A stretch of 64,000 nt of DNA from Erythrophleum ivorense (GCA_026724425.1 JAIUCV010000090.1:1922001-1986000), one strand, 5' to 3'. Positions 27,501 through 42,800 are shown, counted from the first letter of the stretch. The notes: generated by a model not told the origin, from the letters alone. Program-made: numbers and translations.

Positions 27501-28564
27501 GTGGAGAACCTAATGCATATTTGGCTAAGTATGGGTCCGTCTTGATAATTACATACACTATAAGTATGTTTCTACATTGTGTGGAGGCATAGAGCTACGA
27601 TTGGGACTCCTTACTACTTATGTTTCTCTCAGGATGGTAGCTTTGATGTTCCTCTCAAGGAATGAGAATCATGTCACACATGATGGTCCCATTGTCCCGT
27701 AGAGAACCTAATGCATCTTTGGCTAAGTATGGGTCCGTCTTGATTATTACATACACTACAAGTATGTTTCTACATTGTGTGGAGGCATAGAGCTACAATT
27801 GGGACTCCTTACTACTTAGGTTTCTCTCAGGATGGTAGCTTTGATGTTCCTCTCAAGGAATGAGAATCATGTCACACATGATGCTCCCATAGTCCCGTAG
27901 AGAACCTAATGCATCTTTGGCTAAGTATGGGTCCGTCTTGATCATTACATACACTATAAGTATGTTTCTACATTGTGTGGAGGCATAAAGCTACGATTGG
28001 GACTTCTTACTACTTATGGTTCTCTCAGGATGGTAGCTTTGATGTTCCTCTCAAGGAATGAGAATCATGTCACACATGATGGTCCCATAGTCCCGTAGAG
28101 AACCTAATGCATGTTTGGCTAAGTATGGGTCCGTCTTGATCATTACATACACTACAAGTATGTTTCTACATTGTGTGGAGGCATAGAGCTACGATTGGGA
28201 CTCCTTACTACTTATGTTTCTCTTAGGATGGTAGCTTTGATGTTCCTCTCAAGGAATGAGAATCATGTCACACATGTTGCTCCTCATAGTCCCGTGGAGA
28301 ACCTAATGCATGTTTGGCTAAGTATGGGTCCGTCTTGATCATTACATACACTAAAGTATGTTTCTACATTGTGTGGAGGCATAAAGCTACGATTGGGACT
28401 CCTTACTACTTGTGTTTCTCTTAGGATGGTAGCTTTGATGTTCCTCTCTAGGAATGAGAATCATGTCACACATGATGCTCCTCATAGTCCTGTGGAGAAC
28501 CTAATGCATCTTTGGCTAAGTATGGGTCCGTCTTGATAATTACATACACTATAAGTATGTTTCT

Positions 28565-29400
28565 ACATTGTGTGGAGGCATAGAGCTACGATTGGGACTC
28601 CTTACTACTTATGTTTCTCTCAGGATGGTAGCTTTGATGTTCCTCTCAAGGAATGAGAATCATGTCACACATGTTGCTCCTCATAGTCCCGTGGAGAACC
28701 TAATGCATGTTTGGCTAAGTATGGGTCCGTCTTGATCATTACATACACTAAAGTATGTTTCTACATTGTGTGGAGGCATAAAGCTACGATTGGGACTCCT
28801 TACTACTTATGTTTCTCTCAGGATGGTAGCTTTGATGTTCCTCTCTAGGAATGAGAATCATGTCACACATGATGCTCCTCATAGTCCTGTGGAGAACCTA
28901 ATGCATCTTTGGCTAAGTATGGGTCCGTCTTGATCATTACATACACTATAAGTATGTTTCTACATTGTGTGGAGGCGTAGAGCTACGATTGGGACTCCTT
29001 ACTACTTATGTTTCTCTCAGGATGGTAGCTTTGATGTTCCTCTCAAGGAATGAGAATAATGTCACACATGTTGCTCCTCATAGTCCTGTGGAGATCCTAA
29101 TGCATCTTTGGCTAAGTATGGGTCCGTCTTGATCATTATATACACTACAAGTATGTTTCTACATTGTGTGGAGGCGTAGAGCTACGATTGGGACTCCTTA
29201 CTACTTATGTTTCTCTCAGGATGGTAGCTTTGATGTTCCTCTCAAGGAATGAGAATCATGTCACACATGTTGCTCCTCATAGTCCCGTGGAGAACCTAAT
29301 GCATGTTTGGCTAAGTATGGGTCCGTCTTGATCATTACATACACTAAAGTATGTTTCTACATTGTGTGGAGGCATAAAGCTACGATTGGGACTCCTTACT
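28565..29400 (+). repeat. 835-bp block, copy A
   Basis: Matches 30548-31383 at an offset of 1,983 bp (10 monomers). Both copies carry the otherwise rare GGAGATCCTAATG (29089 and 31072) where other monomers have GGAGAACC. The sequence diverges on both sides. Confidence 0.65.
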
Positions 29401-30547
29401 ACTTATGTTTCTCTCAGGATGGTAGCTTTGATGTTCCTCTCTAGGAATGAGAATCATGTCACACATGATGCTCCCATAGTCCCGTAGAGAACCTAATGCA
29501 TCTTTAGCTAAGTATGGGTCCGTCTTGATCATTACATACACTAAAGTATGTTTCTACATTGTGTGGAGGCATAAAGCTACGATTGGGACTTCTTACTACT
29601 TATGGTTCTCTCAGGATGGTAGCTTTGATGTTCCTCTCAAGGAATGAGAATCATGTCACACATGATGGTCCCATAGTCCCGTAGAGAACCTAATGCATGT
29701 TTGGCTAAGTATGGGTCCGTCTTGATCATTACATACACTACAAGTATGTTTCTACATTGTGTGGAGGCATAGAGCTACGATTGGGACTCCTTACTACTTA
29801 TGTTTCTCTTAGGATGGTAGCTTTGATGTTCCTCTCAAGGAATGAGAATCATGTCACACATGTTGCTCCTCATAGTCCCGTGGAGAACCTAATGCATGTT
29901 TGGCTAAGTATGGGTCCGTCTTGATCATTACATACACTAAAGTATGTTTCTACATTGTGTGGAGGCATAAAGCTACGATTGGGACTCCTTACTACTTGTG
30001 TTTCTCTTAGGATGGTAGCTTTGATGTTCCTCTCTAGGAATGAGAATCATGTCACACATGATGCTCCTCATAGTCCTGTGGAGAACCTAATGCATCTTTG
30101 GCTAAGTATGGGTCCGTCTTGATAATTACATACACTATAAGTATGTTTCTACATTGTGTGGAGGCATAGAGCTACGATTGGGACTCCTTACTACTTGTGT
30201 TTCTCTTAGGATGGTAGCTTTGATGTTCCTCTCAAGGAATGAGAATCATGTCACACATGTTGCTCCTCATAGTCCCGTGGAGAACCTAATGCATCTTTGG
30301 CTAAGTATGGGTCCGTCTTGATCATTACATACACTACAAGTATGTTTCTACATTGTGTGGAGGCATAGAGCTACAATTGGGACTCCTTACTACTTATGTT
30401 TCTCTCAGGATGGTAGCTTTGATGTTCCTCTCAAGGAATGAGAATCATGTCACACATGTTGCTCCTCATAGTCCCGTGGAGAACCTAATGCATGTTTGGC
30501 TAAGTATGGGTCCGTCTTGATCATTACATACACTAAAGTATGTTTCT

Positions 30548-31383
30548 ACATTGTGTGGAGGCATAGAGCTACGATTGGGACTCCTTACTACTTATGTTTC
30601 TCTCAGGATGGTAGCTTTGATGTTCCTCTCAAGGAATGAGAATCATGTCACACATGTTGCTCCTCATAGTCCCGTGGAGAACCTAATGCATGTTTGGCTA
30701 AGTATGGGTCCGTCTTGATCATTACATACACTAAAGTATGTTTCTACATTGTGTGGAGGCATAAAGCTACGATTGGGACTCCTTACTACTTATGTTTCTC
30801 TCAGGATGGTAGCTTTGATGTTCCTCTCTAGGAATGAGAATCATGTCACACATGATGCTCCTCATAGTCCTGTGGAGAACCTAATGCATCTTTGGCTAAG
30901 TATGGGTCCGTCTTGATCATTACATACACTATAAGTATGTTTCTACATTGTGTGGAGGCGTAGAGCTACGATTGGGACTCCTTACTACTTATGTTTCTCT
31001 CAGGATGGTAGCTTTGATGTTCCTCTCAAGGAATGAGAATAATGTCACACATGTTGCTCCTCATAGTCCTGTGGAGATCCTAATGCATCTTTGGCTAAGT
31101 ATGGGTCCGTCTTGATCATTATATACACTACAAGTATGTTTCTACATTGTGTGGAGGCGTAGAGCTACGATTGGGACTCCTTACTACTTATGTTTCTCTC
31201 AGGATGGTAGCTTTGATGTTCCTCTCAAGGAATGAGAATCATGTCACACATGTTGCTCCTCATAGTCCCGTGGAGAACCTAATGCATGTTTGGCTAAGTA
31301 TGGGTCCGTCTTGATCATTACATACACTAAAGTATGTTTCTACATTGTGTGGAGGCATAAAGCTACGATTGGGACTCCTTACT
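30548..31383 (+). repeat. 835-bp block, copy B
   Basis: Second copy of 28565-29400, with the same GGAGATCC tag. The right limit is where ACTTATG faces ACTTGTG. Confidence 0.65.
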
Positions 31384-33257
31384 ACTTGTGTTTCTCTTAG
31401 GATGGTAGCTTTGATGTTCCTCTCTAGGAATGAGAATCATGTCACACATGATGCTCCTCATAGTCCTGTGGAGAACCTAATGCATCTTTGGCTAAGTATG
31501 GGTCCGTCTTGATAATTACATACACTATAAGTATGTTTCTACATTGTGTGGAGGCATAGAGCTACGATTGGGACTCCTTACTACTTATGTTTCTCTCAGG
31601 ATGGTAGCTTTGATGTTCCTCTCTAGGAATGAGAATCATGTCACACATGATGCTCCCATAATCCCGTAGAGAACCTAATGCATCTTTGGCTAAGTATGGG
31701 TCCGTCTTGATTATTACATACACTACAAGTATGTTTCTACATTGTGTGGAGGCATAGAGCTACAATTGGGACTCCTTACTACTTAGGTTTCTCTCAGGAT
31801 GGTAGCTTTGATGTTCCTCTCAAGGAATGAGAATCATGTCACACATGTTGCTCCTCATAGTCCCGTAGAGAACCTAATGCATCTTTGGCTAAGTATGGGT
31901 CCGTCTTGATCATTACATACACTACAAGTATGTTTCTACATTGTGTGGAGGCATAGAGCTACGATTGGGACTCCTTACTACTTTCGTTTCTCAAGGATGG
32001 TAGCTTTGATGTTCCTAACAAGGAATGAGAATCGTGTCACACATGATGCTCCCATAGTCCCGTAGACAACCTAATGCATGTTTGGCTAAGTATGGGTCCG
32101 TCTTGATCATTACATACACTACAAGTATGTTTCTACATTGTGTGGAGGCATAAAGCTACGATTGAGACTTCTTACTACTTATGGTTCTCTCAGGATGGTA
32201 GCTTTGATGTTCCTCTCAAGGAATGAGAATCATGTCACACATGATGGTCCCATAGTCCCGTAGAGAACCTAATGCATGTTTGGCTAAGTATGGGTCCGTC
32301 TTGATCATTACATACACTACAAGTATGTTTCTACATTGTGTGGAGGCATAGAGCTACGATTGGGACTCCTTACTACTTTCGTTTCTCAAGGATGGTAGCT
32401 TTGATGTTCCTAACAAGGAATGAGAATCATGTCACACATGATGCTCCCATAGTCCCGTAGAGAACCTAATGCATGTTTGGCTAAGTATGGGTCCGTCTTG
32501 ATCATTACATACACTAAAGTATGTTTCTACATTGTGTGGAGGCATAAAGCTACGATTGGGACTTCTTACTACTTATGGTTCTCTCAGGATGGTAGCTTTG
32601 ATGTTCCTCTCAAGGAATGAGAATCATGTCACACATGATGGTCCCATAGTCCCGTAGAGAACCTAATGCATGTTTGGCTAAGTATGGGTCCGTCTTGATC
32701 ATTACATACACTACAAGTATGTTTCTACATTGTGTGGAGGCATAGAGCTACGATTGGGACTCCTTACTACTTATGTTTCTCTTAGGATGGTAGCTTTGAT
32801 GTTCCTCTCAAGGAATGAGAATCATGTCACACATGTTGCTCCTCATAGTCCCGTGGAGAACCTAATGCATGTTTGGCTAAGTATGGGTCCGTCTTGATCA
32901 TTACATACACTAAAGTATGTTTCTACATTGTGTGGAGGCATAAAGCTACGATTGGGACTCCTTACTACTTGTGTTTCTCTTAGGATGGTAGCTTTGATGT
33001 TCCTCTCTAGGAATGAGAATCATGTCACACATGATGCTCCTCATAGTCCTGTGGAGAACCTAATGCATCTTTGGCTAAGTATGGGTCCGTCTTGATAATT
33101 ACATATACTATAAGTATGTTTCTACATTGTGTGGAGGCCTAGAGCTACGATTGGGACTCCTTACTACTTATGTTTCTCTCAGGATGGTAGCTTTGATGTT
33201 CCTCTCAAGGAATGAGAATCATGTCACACATGTTGCTCCTCATAGTCCCGTGGAGAA

Positions 33258-35042
33258 CCTAATGCATGTTTGGCTAAGTATGGGTCCGTCTTGATCATTA
33301 CATACACTAAAGTATGTTTCTACATTGTGTGGAGGCATAAAGCTACGATTGGGACTCCTTACTACTTGTGTTTCTCTCAGGATGGTAGCTTTGATGTTCC
33401 TCTCTAGGAATGAGAATCATGTCACACATGATGCTCCTCATAGTCCTGTGGAGAACCTAATGCATCTTTGGCTAAGTATGGGTCCGTCTTGATAATTACA
33501 TACACTATAAGTATGTTTCTACATTGTGTGGAGGCATAGAGCTACGATTGGGACTCCTTACTACTTATGTTTCTCTCAGGATGGTAGCTTTGATGTTCCT
33601 CTCAAGGAATGAGAATCATGTCACACATGATGGTCCCATTGTCACGTAGAGAACCTAATGCATGTTTGGCTAAGTATGGGTCCGTCTTGATCATTACATA
33701 CACTACAAGTATGTTTCTACATTGTGTGGAGGCATAGAGCTACGATTGGGACTCCTTACTACTTATGTTTCTCTCAGGATGGTAGCTTTGATGTTCCTCT
33801 CAAGGAATGAGAATCATGTCACACATGTTGCTCCTCATAGTCCCGTGGAGAACCTAATGCATGTTTGGCTAAGTATGGGTCCGTCTTGATCATTACATAC
33901 ACTACAAGTATGTTTCTACTTTGTGTGGAGGCATAGAGCTACGATTGGGACTCCTTACTACTTATGTTTCTCTCAGGATGGTAGCTTTGATGTTCCTCTC
34001 AAGGAATGAGAATCATGTCACACATGTTGCTCCTCATAGTCCCGTGGAGAACCTAATGCATCTTTGGCTAAGTATGGGTCCGTCTTGATCATTACATACA
34101 CTACAAGTATGTTTCTACATTGTGTGGAGGCATAGAGCTACAATTGGGACTCCTTACTACTTATGTTTCTCTCAGGATGGTAGCTTTGATGTTCCTCTCA
34201 AGGAATGAGAATCATGTCACACATGTTGCTCCTCATAGTCCCGTAGAGAACCTAATGCATCTTTGGCTAAGTATGGGTCCGTCTTGATCATTACATACAC
34301 TACAAGTATGTTTCTACATTGTGTGGAGGCATAGAGCTACGATTGGGACTCCTTACTACTTTCGTTTCTCAAGGATGGTAGCTTTGATGTTCCTAACAAG
34401 GAATGAGAATCGTGTCACACATGTACCTCCACATTGTCTCGTGGAGAATCTAATGCATGTTTGGCTAAGTATGGGTCCGTCTAGATCATTACATACACTA
34501 CAAGCTTGTTTCTATAATGTTTCGAGGCATAGAACTACGATTTGGACTCCTTACAACTTTCGTTTCTCTAGGATGGTAGCTTTGATGTTCCTAACAAGAA
34601 ATAAGAATCGTGTCACACATGATGCTCCTCATAGTCCTGTGGAGAACCTAATGCATCTTTGGCTAAGTATGGGTTCGTCTTGATCATTACATACACTACA
34701 AGTATGTTTCTACATTGTGTGGAGGCATAGAGCTACGATTGGGACTCCTTACTACTTATGTTTCTCTCAGGATGGTAGCTTCGATGTTCCTCTCAAGGAA
34801 TGAGAATCATGTCACACATGTTGCTCCTCATAGTCCCGTGGAGAACCTAATGCATCTTTGGCTAAGTATGGGTCCGTCTTGATCATTACATACACTACAA
34901 GTATGTTTCTACATTGTGTGGAGGCATAGAGCTACGATTGGGACTCCTTACTACTTTCGTTTCTCAAGGATGGTAGCTTTGATGTTCCTAACAAGGAATG
35001 AGAATCATGTCACACATGATGCTCCCATAGTCCCGTAGACAG
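33258..35042 (+). repeat. 1,785-bp tandem duplication, copy 1
   Basis: Nine monomers including one diverged pair (34321-34683). Repeats directly as 35043-36827. Differences found: A33644 versus C35429, and G34610 versus A36395. The left limit follows the mismatch at 33257/35042. Confidence 0.85.
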
Positions 35043-36827
35043 CCTAATGCATGTTTGGCTAAGTATGGGTCCGTCTTGATCATTACATACACTAAAGTAT
35101 GTTTCTACATTGTGTGGAGGCATAAAGCTACGATTGGGACTCCTTACTACTTGTGTTTCTCTCAGGATGGTAGCTTTGATGTTCCTCTCTAGGAATGAGA
35201 ATCATGTCACACATGATGCTCCTCATAGTCCTGTGGAGAACCTAATGCATCTTTGGCTAAGTATGGGTCCGTCTTGATAATTACATACACTATAAGTATG
35301 TTTCTACATTGTGTGGAGGCATAGAGCTACGATTGGGACTCCTTACTACTTATGTTTCTCTCAGGATGGTAGCTTTGATGTTCCTCTCAAGGAATGAGAA
35401 TCATGTCACACATGATGGTCCCATTGTCCCGTAGAGAACCTAATGCATGTTTGGCTAAGTATGGGTCCGTCTTGATCATTACATACACTACAAGTATGTT
35501 TCTACATTGTGTGGAGGCATAGAGCTACGATTGGGACTCCTTACTACTTATGTTTCTCTCAGGATGGTAGCTTTGATGTTCCTCTCAAGGAATGAGAATC
35601 ATGTCACACATGTTGCTCCTCATAGTCCCGTGGAGAACCTAATGCATGTTTGGCTAAGTATGGGTCCGTCTTGATCATTACATACACTACAAGTATGTTT
35701 CTACTTTGTGTGGAGGCATAGAGCTACGATTGGGACTCCTTACTACTTATGTTTCTCTCAGGATGGTAGCTTTGATGTTCCTCTCAAGGAATGAGAATCA
35801 TGTCACACATGTTGCTCCTCATAGTCCCGTGGAGAACCTAATGCATCTTTGGCTAAGTATGGGTCCGTCTTGATCATTACATACACTACAAGTATGTTTC
35901 TACATTGTGTGGAGGCATAGAGCTACAATTGGGACTCCTTACTACTTATGTTTCTCTCAGGATGGTAGCTTTGATGTTCCTCTCAAGGAATGAGAATCAT
36001 GTCACACATGTTGCTCCTCATAGTCCCGTAGAGAACCTAATGCATCTTTGGCTAAGTATGGGTCCGTCTTGATCATTACATACACTACAAGTATGTTTCT
36101 ACATTGTGTGGAGGCATAGAGCTACGATTGGGACTCCTTACTACTTTCGTTTCTCAAGGATGGTAGCTTTGATGTTCCTAACAAGGAATGAGAATCGTGT
36201 CACACATGTACCTCCACATTGTCTCGTGGAGAATCTAATGCATGTTTGGCTAAGTATGGGTCCGTCTAGATCATTACATACACTACAAGCTTGTTTCTAT
36301 AATGTTTCGAGGCATAGAACTACGATTTGGACTCCTTACAACTTTCGTTTCTCTAGGATGGTAGCTTTGATGTTCCTAACAAGAAATAAGAATCATGTCA
36401 CACATGATGCTCCTCATAGTCCTGTGGAGAACCTAATGCATCTTTGGCTAAGTATGGGTTCGTCTTGATCATTACATACACTACAAGTATGTTTCTACAT
36501 TGTGTGGAGGCATAGAGCTACGATTGGGACTCCTTACTACTTATGTTTCTCTCAGGATGGTAGCTTCGATGTTCCTCTCAAGGAATGAGAATCATGTCAC
36601 ACATGTTGCTCCTCATAGTCCCGTGGAGAACCTAATGCATCTTTGGCTAAGTATGGGTCCGTCTTGATCATTACATACACTACAAGTATGTTTCTACATT
36701 GTGTGGAGGCATAGAGCTACGATTGGGACTCCTTACTACTTTCGTTTCTCAAGGATGGTAGCTTTGATGTTCCTAACAAGGAATGAGAATCATGTCACAC
36801 ATGATGCTCCCATAGTCCCGTAGACAA
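35043..36827 (+). repeat. 1,785-bp tandem duplication, copy 2
   Basis: Directly follows copy 1 and includes the diverged pair at 36106-36468. Homology continues roughly 100 bp past the nominal end, until GGGACTCC meets GGGACTTC. Confidence 0.85.
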
Positions 36828-39800
36828 CCTAATGCATGTTTGGCTAAGTATGGGTCCGTCTTGATCATTACATACACTAAAGTATGTTTCTACATTGTGT
36901 GGAGGCATAAAGCTACGATTGGGACTTCTTACTACTTATGGTTCTCTCAGGATGGTAGCTTTGATGTTCCTCTCAAGGAATGAGAATCATGTCACACATG
37001 ATGGTCCCATAGTCCCGTAGAGAACCTAATGCATGTTTGGCTAAGTATGGGTCCGTCTTGATCATTACATACACTACATGTATGTTTCTACATTGTGTGG
37101 AGGCATAGAGCTACGATTGGGACTCCTTACTACTTATGTTTCTCTTAGGATGGTAGCTTTGATGTTCCTCTCAAGGAATGAGAATCATGTCACACATGTT
37201 GCTCCTCATAGTCCCGTGGAGAACCTAATGCATGTTTGGCTAAGTATGGGTCCGTCTTGATCATTACATACACTAAAGTATGTTTCTACATTGTGTGGAG
37301 GCATAAAGCTACGATTGGGACTCCTTACTACTTGTGTTTCTCTTAGGATGGTAGCTTTGATGTTCCTCTCTAGGAATGAGAATCATGTCACACATGATGC
37401 TCCTCATAGTCCTGTGGAGAACCTAATGCATCTTTGGCTAAGTATGGGTCCGTCTTGATAATTACATACACTATAAGTATGTTTCTACATTGTGTGGAGG
37501 CATAGAGCTACGATTGGGACCCCTTACTACTTATGTTTCTCTCAGGATGGCAGCTTTGATGTTCCTCTCAAGGAATGAGAATCATGTCACACATGTTGCT
37601 CCTCATAGTCCCGTGGAGAACCTAATGCATGTTTGGCTAAGTATGGGTCCGTCTTGATCATTACATACACTAAAGTATGTTTCTACATTGTGTGGAGGCA
37701 TAAAGCTACGATTGGGACTCCTTACTACTTGTGTTTCTCTCAGGATGGTAGCTTTGATGTTCCTCTCTAGGAATGAGAATCATGTCACACATGATGCTCC
37801 TCATAGTCCTGTGGAGAACCTAATGCATCTTTGGCTAAGTATGGGTCCGTCTTGATAATTACATACACTATAAGTATGTTTCTACATTGTGTGGAGGCAT
37901 AGAGCTACGATTGGGACCCCTTACTACTTATGTTTCTCTCAGGATGGTAGCTTTGATGTTCCTCTCAAGGAATGAGAATCATGTCACACATGTTGCTCCT
38001 CATAGTCCCGTGGAGAACCTAATGCATCTTTGGCTAAGTATGGGTCCGTCTTGATCATTACATACACTACAAGTATGTTTCTACATTGTGTGGAGGCATA
38101 GAGCTACAATTGGGACTCCTTACTACTTATGTTTCTCTCAGGATGGTAGCTTTGATGTTCCTCTCAAGGAATGAGAATCATGTCACACATGTTGCTCCTC
38201 ATAGTCCCGTGGAGAACCTAATGCATGTTTGGCTAAGTATGGGTCCGTCTTGATCATTACATACACTACAAGTATGTTTCTACATTCTGTGGAGGCATAG
38301 AGCTACGATTGGGACTCCTTACTACTTATGTTTCTCTCAGGATGGTAGCTTTGATGTTCCTCTCAAGGAATGAGAATAATGTCACACATGTTGCTCCTCA
38401 TAGTCCTGTGGAGAACCTAATGCATCTTTGGCTAAGTATGGGTCCGTCTTGATCATTATATACACTACAAGTATGTTTCTACATTGTGTGGAGGCGTAGA
38501 GCTACGATTGGGACTCCTTACTACTTATGTTTCTCTCAGGATGGTAGCTTTGATGTTCCTCAAAAGGAATGAGAATAATGTCACACATGTTGCTCCTCAT
38601 AGTCCTGTGGAGAACCTAATGCATCTTTGGCTAAGTATGGGTCCGTCTTGATCATTATATACACTACAAGTATGTTTCTACATTGTGTGGAGGCGTAGAG
38701 CTACGATTGGGACTCCTTACTACTTATGTTTCTCTCAGGATGGTAGCTTTGATGTTCCTCTCTAGGAATGAGAATCATGTCACACATGATGCTCCCATAG
38801 TCCCGTAGAGAACCTAATGCATCTTTGGCTAAGTATGGGTCCGTCTTGATTATTACATACACTACAAGTATGTTTCTACATTGTGTGGAGGCATAGAGCT
38901 ACAATTGGGACTCCTTACTACTTAGGTTTCTCTCAGGATGGTAGCTTTTATGTTCCTCTCAAGGAATGAGAATCATGTCACACATGTTGCTCCTCATAGT
39001 CCCGTAGAGAACCTAATGCATCTTTGGCTAAGTATGGGTCCGTCTTGATCATTACATACACTACAAGTATGTTTCTACATTGTGTGGAGGCATAGAGCTA
39101 CGATTGGGACTCCTTACTACTTTCGTTTCTCAAGGATGGTAGCTTTGATGTTCCTAACAAGGAATGAGAATCGTGTCACACATGTACCTCCACATTGTCT
39201 CGTGGAGAATCTAATGCATGTTTGGCTAAGTATGGGTCCGTCTAGATCATTACATACACTACAAGCTTGTTTCTATAATGTTTCGAGGCATAGAACTACG
39301 ATTGGGACTCCTTACTACTTATGTTTCTCTCAGGATGGTAGCTTTGATGTTCCTCTCTAGGAATGAGAATCATGTCACACATGATGCTCCTCATAGTCCT
39401 GTGGAGAACCTAATGCATCTTTGGCTAAGTATGGGTCCGTCTTGATCATTACATACACTATAAGTATGTTTCTACATTGTGTGGAGGCATAGAGCTACGA
39501 TTGGGACTCCTTACTACTTATGTTTCTCTCAGGATGGTAGCTTTGATGTTCCTCTCAAGGAATGAGAATCATGTCACACATGTTGCTCCTCATAGTCCCG
39601 TGGAGAACCTAATGCATCTTTGGCTAAGTATGGGTCCGTCTTGATCATTACATACACTACAAGTATGTTTCTACATTGTGTGGAGGCATAGAGCTACGAT
39701 TGGGACTCCTTACTACTTTCGTTTCTCAAGGATGGTAGCTTTGATGTTCCTAACAAGGAATGAGAATCATGTCACACATGATGCTCCCATAGTCCCGTAG

Positions 39801-42800
39801 AGAACCTAATGCATGTTTGGCTAAATATGGGTCCGTCTTGATCATTACATACACTAAAGTATGTTTCTACATTGTGTGGAGGCATAAAGCTACGATTGGG
39901 ACTTCTTACTACTTATGGTTCTCTCAGGATGGTAGCTTTGATGTTCCTCTCAAGGAATGAGAATCATGTCACACATGATGGTCCCATAGTCCCGTAGAGA
40001 ACCTAATGCATGTTTGGCTAAGTATGGGTCCGTCTTGATCATTACATACACTACAAGTATGTTTCTACATTGTGTGGAGGCATAGAGCTACGATTGGGAC
40101 TCCTTACTACTTATGTTTCTCTCAGGATGGTAGCTTTGATGTTCCTCTCAAGGAATGAGAATCATGTCACACATGTTGCTCCTCATAGTCCCGTGGAGAA
40201 CCTAATGCATGTTTGGCTAAGTATGGGTCCGTCTTGATCAGTACATATACTAAAGTATGTTTCTACATTGTGTGGAGGCATAAAGCTACGATTGGGACTC
40301 CTTACTACTTGTGTTTCTCTCAGGATGGTAGCTTTGATGTTCCTCTCTAGGAATGAGAATCATGTCACACATGATGCTCCTCATAGTCCTGTGGAGAACC
40401 TAATGCATCTTTGGCTAAGTATGGGTCCGTCTTGATAATTACATACACTATAAGTATGTTTCTACATTGTGTGGAGGCATAGAGCTACGATTGGGACTCC
40501 TTACTACTTATGTTTCTCTCAGGATGGTAGCTTTGATGTTCCTCCCAAGGAATGAGAATCATGTCACACATGTTGCTCCTCATAGTCCCGTAGAGAACCT
40601 AATGCATGTTTGGCTAAGTATGGGTCCGTCTTGATCATTACATACACTAAAGTATGTTTCTACATTGTGTGGAGGCATAAAGCTACGATTGGGACTTCTT
40701 ACTACTTATGGTTCTCTCACGATGGTAGCTTTGATGTTCCTCTCAAGGAATGAGAATCATGTCACACATGATGGTCCCATAGTCCCGTAGAGAACCTAAT
40801 GCATGTTTGGCTAAGTATGGGTCCGTCTTGATCATTACATACACTACAAGTATGTTTCTACATTGTGTGGAGGCATAGAGCTACGATTGGGACTCCTTAC
40901 TACTTATGTTTCTCTCAGGATGGTAGCTTTGATGTTCCTCTCAAGGAATGAGAATCATGTCACACATGTTGCTCCTCATAGTCCCGTGGAGAACCTAATG
41001 CATGTTTGGCTAAGTATGGGTCCGTCTTGATCATTACATACACTACAAGTATGTTTCTACATTGTGTGGAGGCATAGAGCTACGATTGGGACTCCTTACT
41101 ACTTATGTTTCTCTCAGGATGGTAGCTTTGATGTTCCTCCCAAGGAATGAGAATCATGTCACACATGATGGTCCCATTGTCCCGTAGAGAACCTAATGCA
41201 TGTTTGGCTAAGTATGGGTCCGTCTTGATCATTACATACACTACAAGTATGTTTCTACATTGTGTGGAGGCATAGAGCTACGATTGGGACTCCTTACTAC
41301 TTATGTTTCTCTCAGGATGGTAGCTTTGATGTTCCTCTCAAGGAATGAGAATCATGTCACACATGTTGCTCCTCATAGTCCCGTGGAGAACCTAATGCAT
41401 GTTTGGCTAAGTATGGGTCCGTCTTGATCATTACATACACTACAAGTATGTTTCTACATTGTGTGGAGGCATAGAGCTACGATTGGGACTCCTTACTACT
41501 TATGTTTCTCTCAGGATGGTAGCTTTGATGTTCCTCTCAAGGAATGAGAATCATGTCACACATGTTGCTCCTCATAGTCCCGTGGAGAACCTAATGCATC
41601 TTTGGCTAAGTATGGGTCCGTCTTGATCATTACATACACTACAAGTATGTTTCTACATTGTGTGGAGGCATAGAGCTACAATTGGGACTCCTTACTACTT
41701 ATGTTTCTCTCAGGATGGTAGCTTTGATGTTCCTCTCAAGGAATGAGAATCATGTCACACATGTTGCTCCTCATAGTCCCGTGGAGAACCTAATGCATGT
41801 TTGGCTAAGTATGGGTCCGTCTTGATCATTACATACACTACAAGTATGTTTCTACATTGTGTGGAGGCATAGAGCTACGATTGGGACTCCTTACTACTTA
41901 TGTTTCTCTCAGGATGGTAGCTTTGATGTTCCTCTCAAGGAATGAGAATAATGTCACACATGTTGCTCCTCATAGTCCTGTGGAGAACCTAATGCATCTT
42001 TGGCTAAGTATGGGTCCGTCTTGATCATTATATACACTACAAGTATGTTTCTACATTGTGTGGAGGCGAAGAGCTACGATTGGGACTCCTTACTACTTAT
42101 GTTTCTCTCAGGATGGTAGCTTTGATGTTCCTCAAAAGGAATGAGAATAATGTCACACATGTTGCTCCTCATAGTCCTGTGGAGAACCTAATGCATCTTT
42201 GGCTAAGTATGGGTCCGTCTTGATCATTATATACACTACAAGTATGTTTCTACATTGTGTGGAGGCGTAGAGCTACGATTGGGACTCCTTACTACTTATG
42301 TTTCTCTCAGGATGGTAGCTTTGATGTTCCTCTCTAGGAATGAGAATCATGTCACACATGATGCTCCCATAGTCCCGTAGAGAACCTAATGCATCTTTGG
42401 CTAAGTATGGGTCCGTCTTGATTATTACATACACTACAAGTATGTTTCTACATTGTGTGGAGGCATAGAGCTACAATTGGGACTCCTTACTACTTAGGTT
42501 TCTCTCAGGATGGTAGCTTTGATGTTCCTCTCAAGGAATGAGAATCATGTCACACATGTTGCTCCTCATAGTCCCGTAGAGAACCTAATGCATCTTTGGC
42601 TAAGTATGGGTCCGTCTTGATCATTACATACACTACAAGTATGTTTCTACATTGTGTGGAGGCATAGAGCTACGATTGGGACTCCTTACTACTTATGTTT
42701 CTCTCAGGATGGTAGCTTTGATGTTCCTCTCAAGGAATGAGAATCATGTCACACATGTTGCTCCTCATAGTCCCGTGGAGAACCTAATGCATCTTTGGCT

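Larger units (their letters stand above)
23032..33257 (+). repeat. Satellite sub-domain with mixed monomer order
   Basis: About 51 monomers. Frequent pairs are a GCATAAAG monomer with CTTGTGTTTCTCT followed by a monomer with CTTGATAATTAC, giving a local period of about 397 bp (for example ACTTGTGTTTCTC at about 25432 and 25829). GGACTTCTTACTACTTATGG monomers recur, for example at 28001 and 29587 (1,586 bp, eight monomers). One diverged monomer pair lies at 24207-24569. A block at 28565-29400 is repeated at 30548-31383. Confidence 0.75.
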
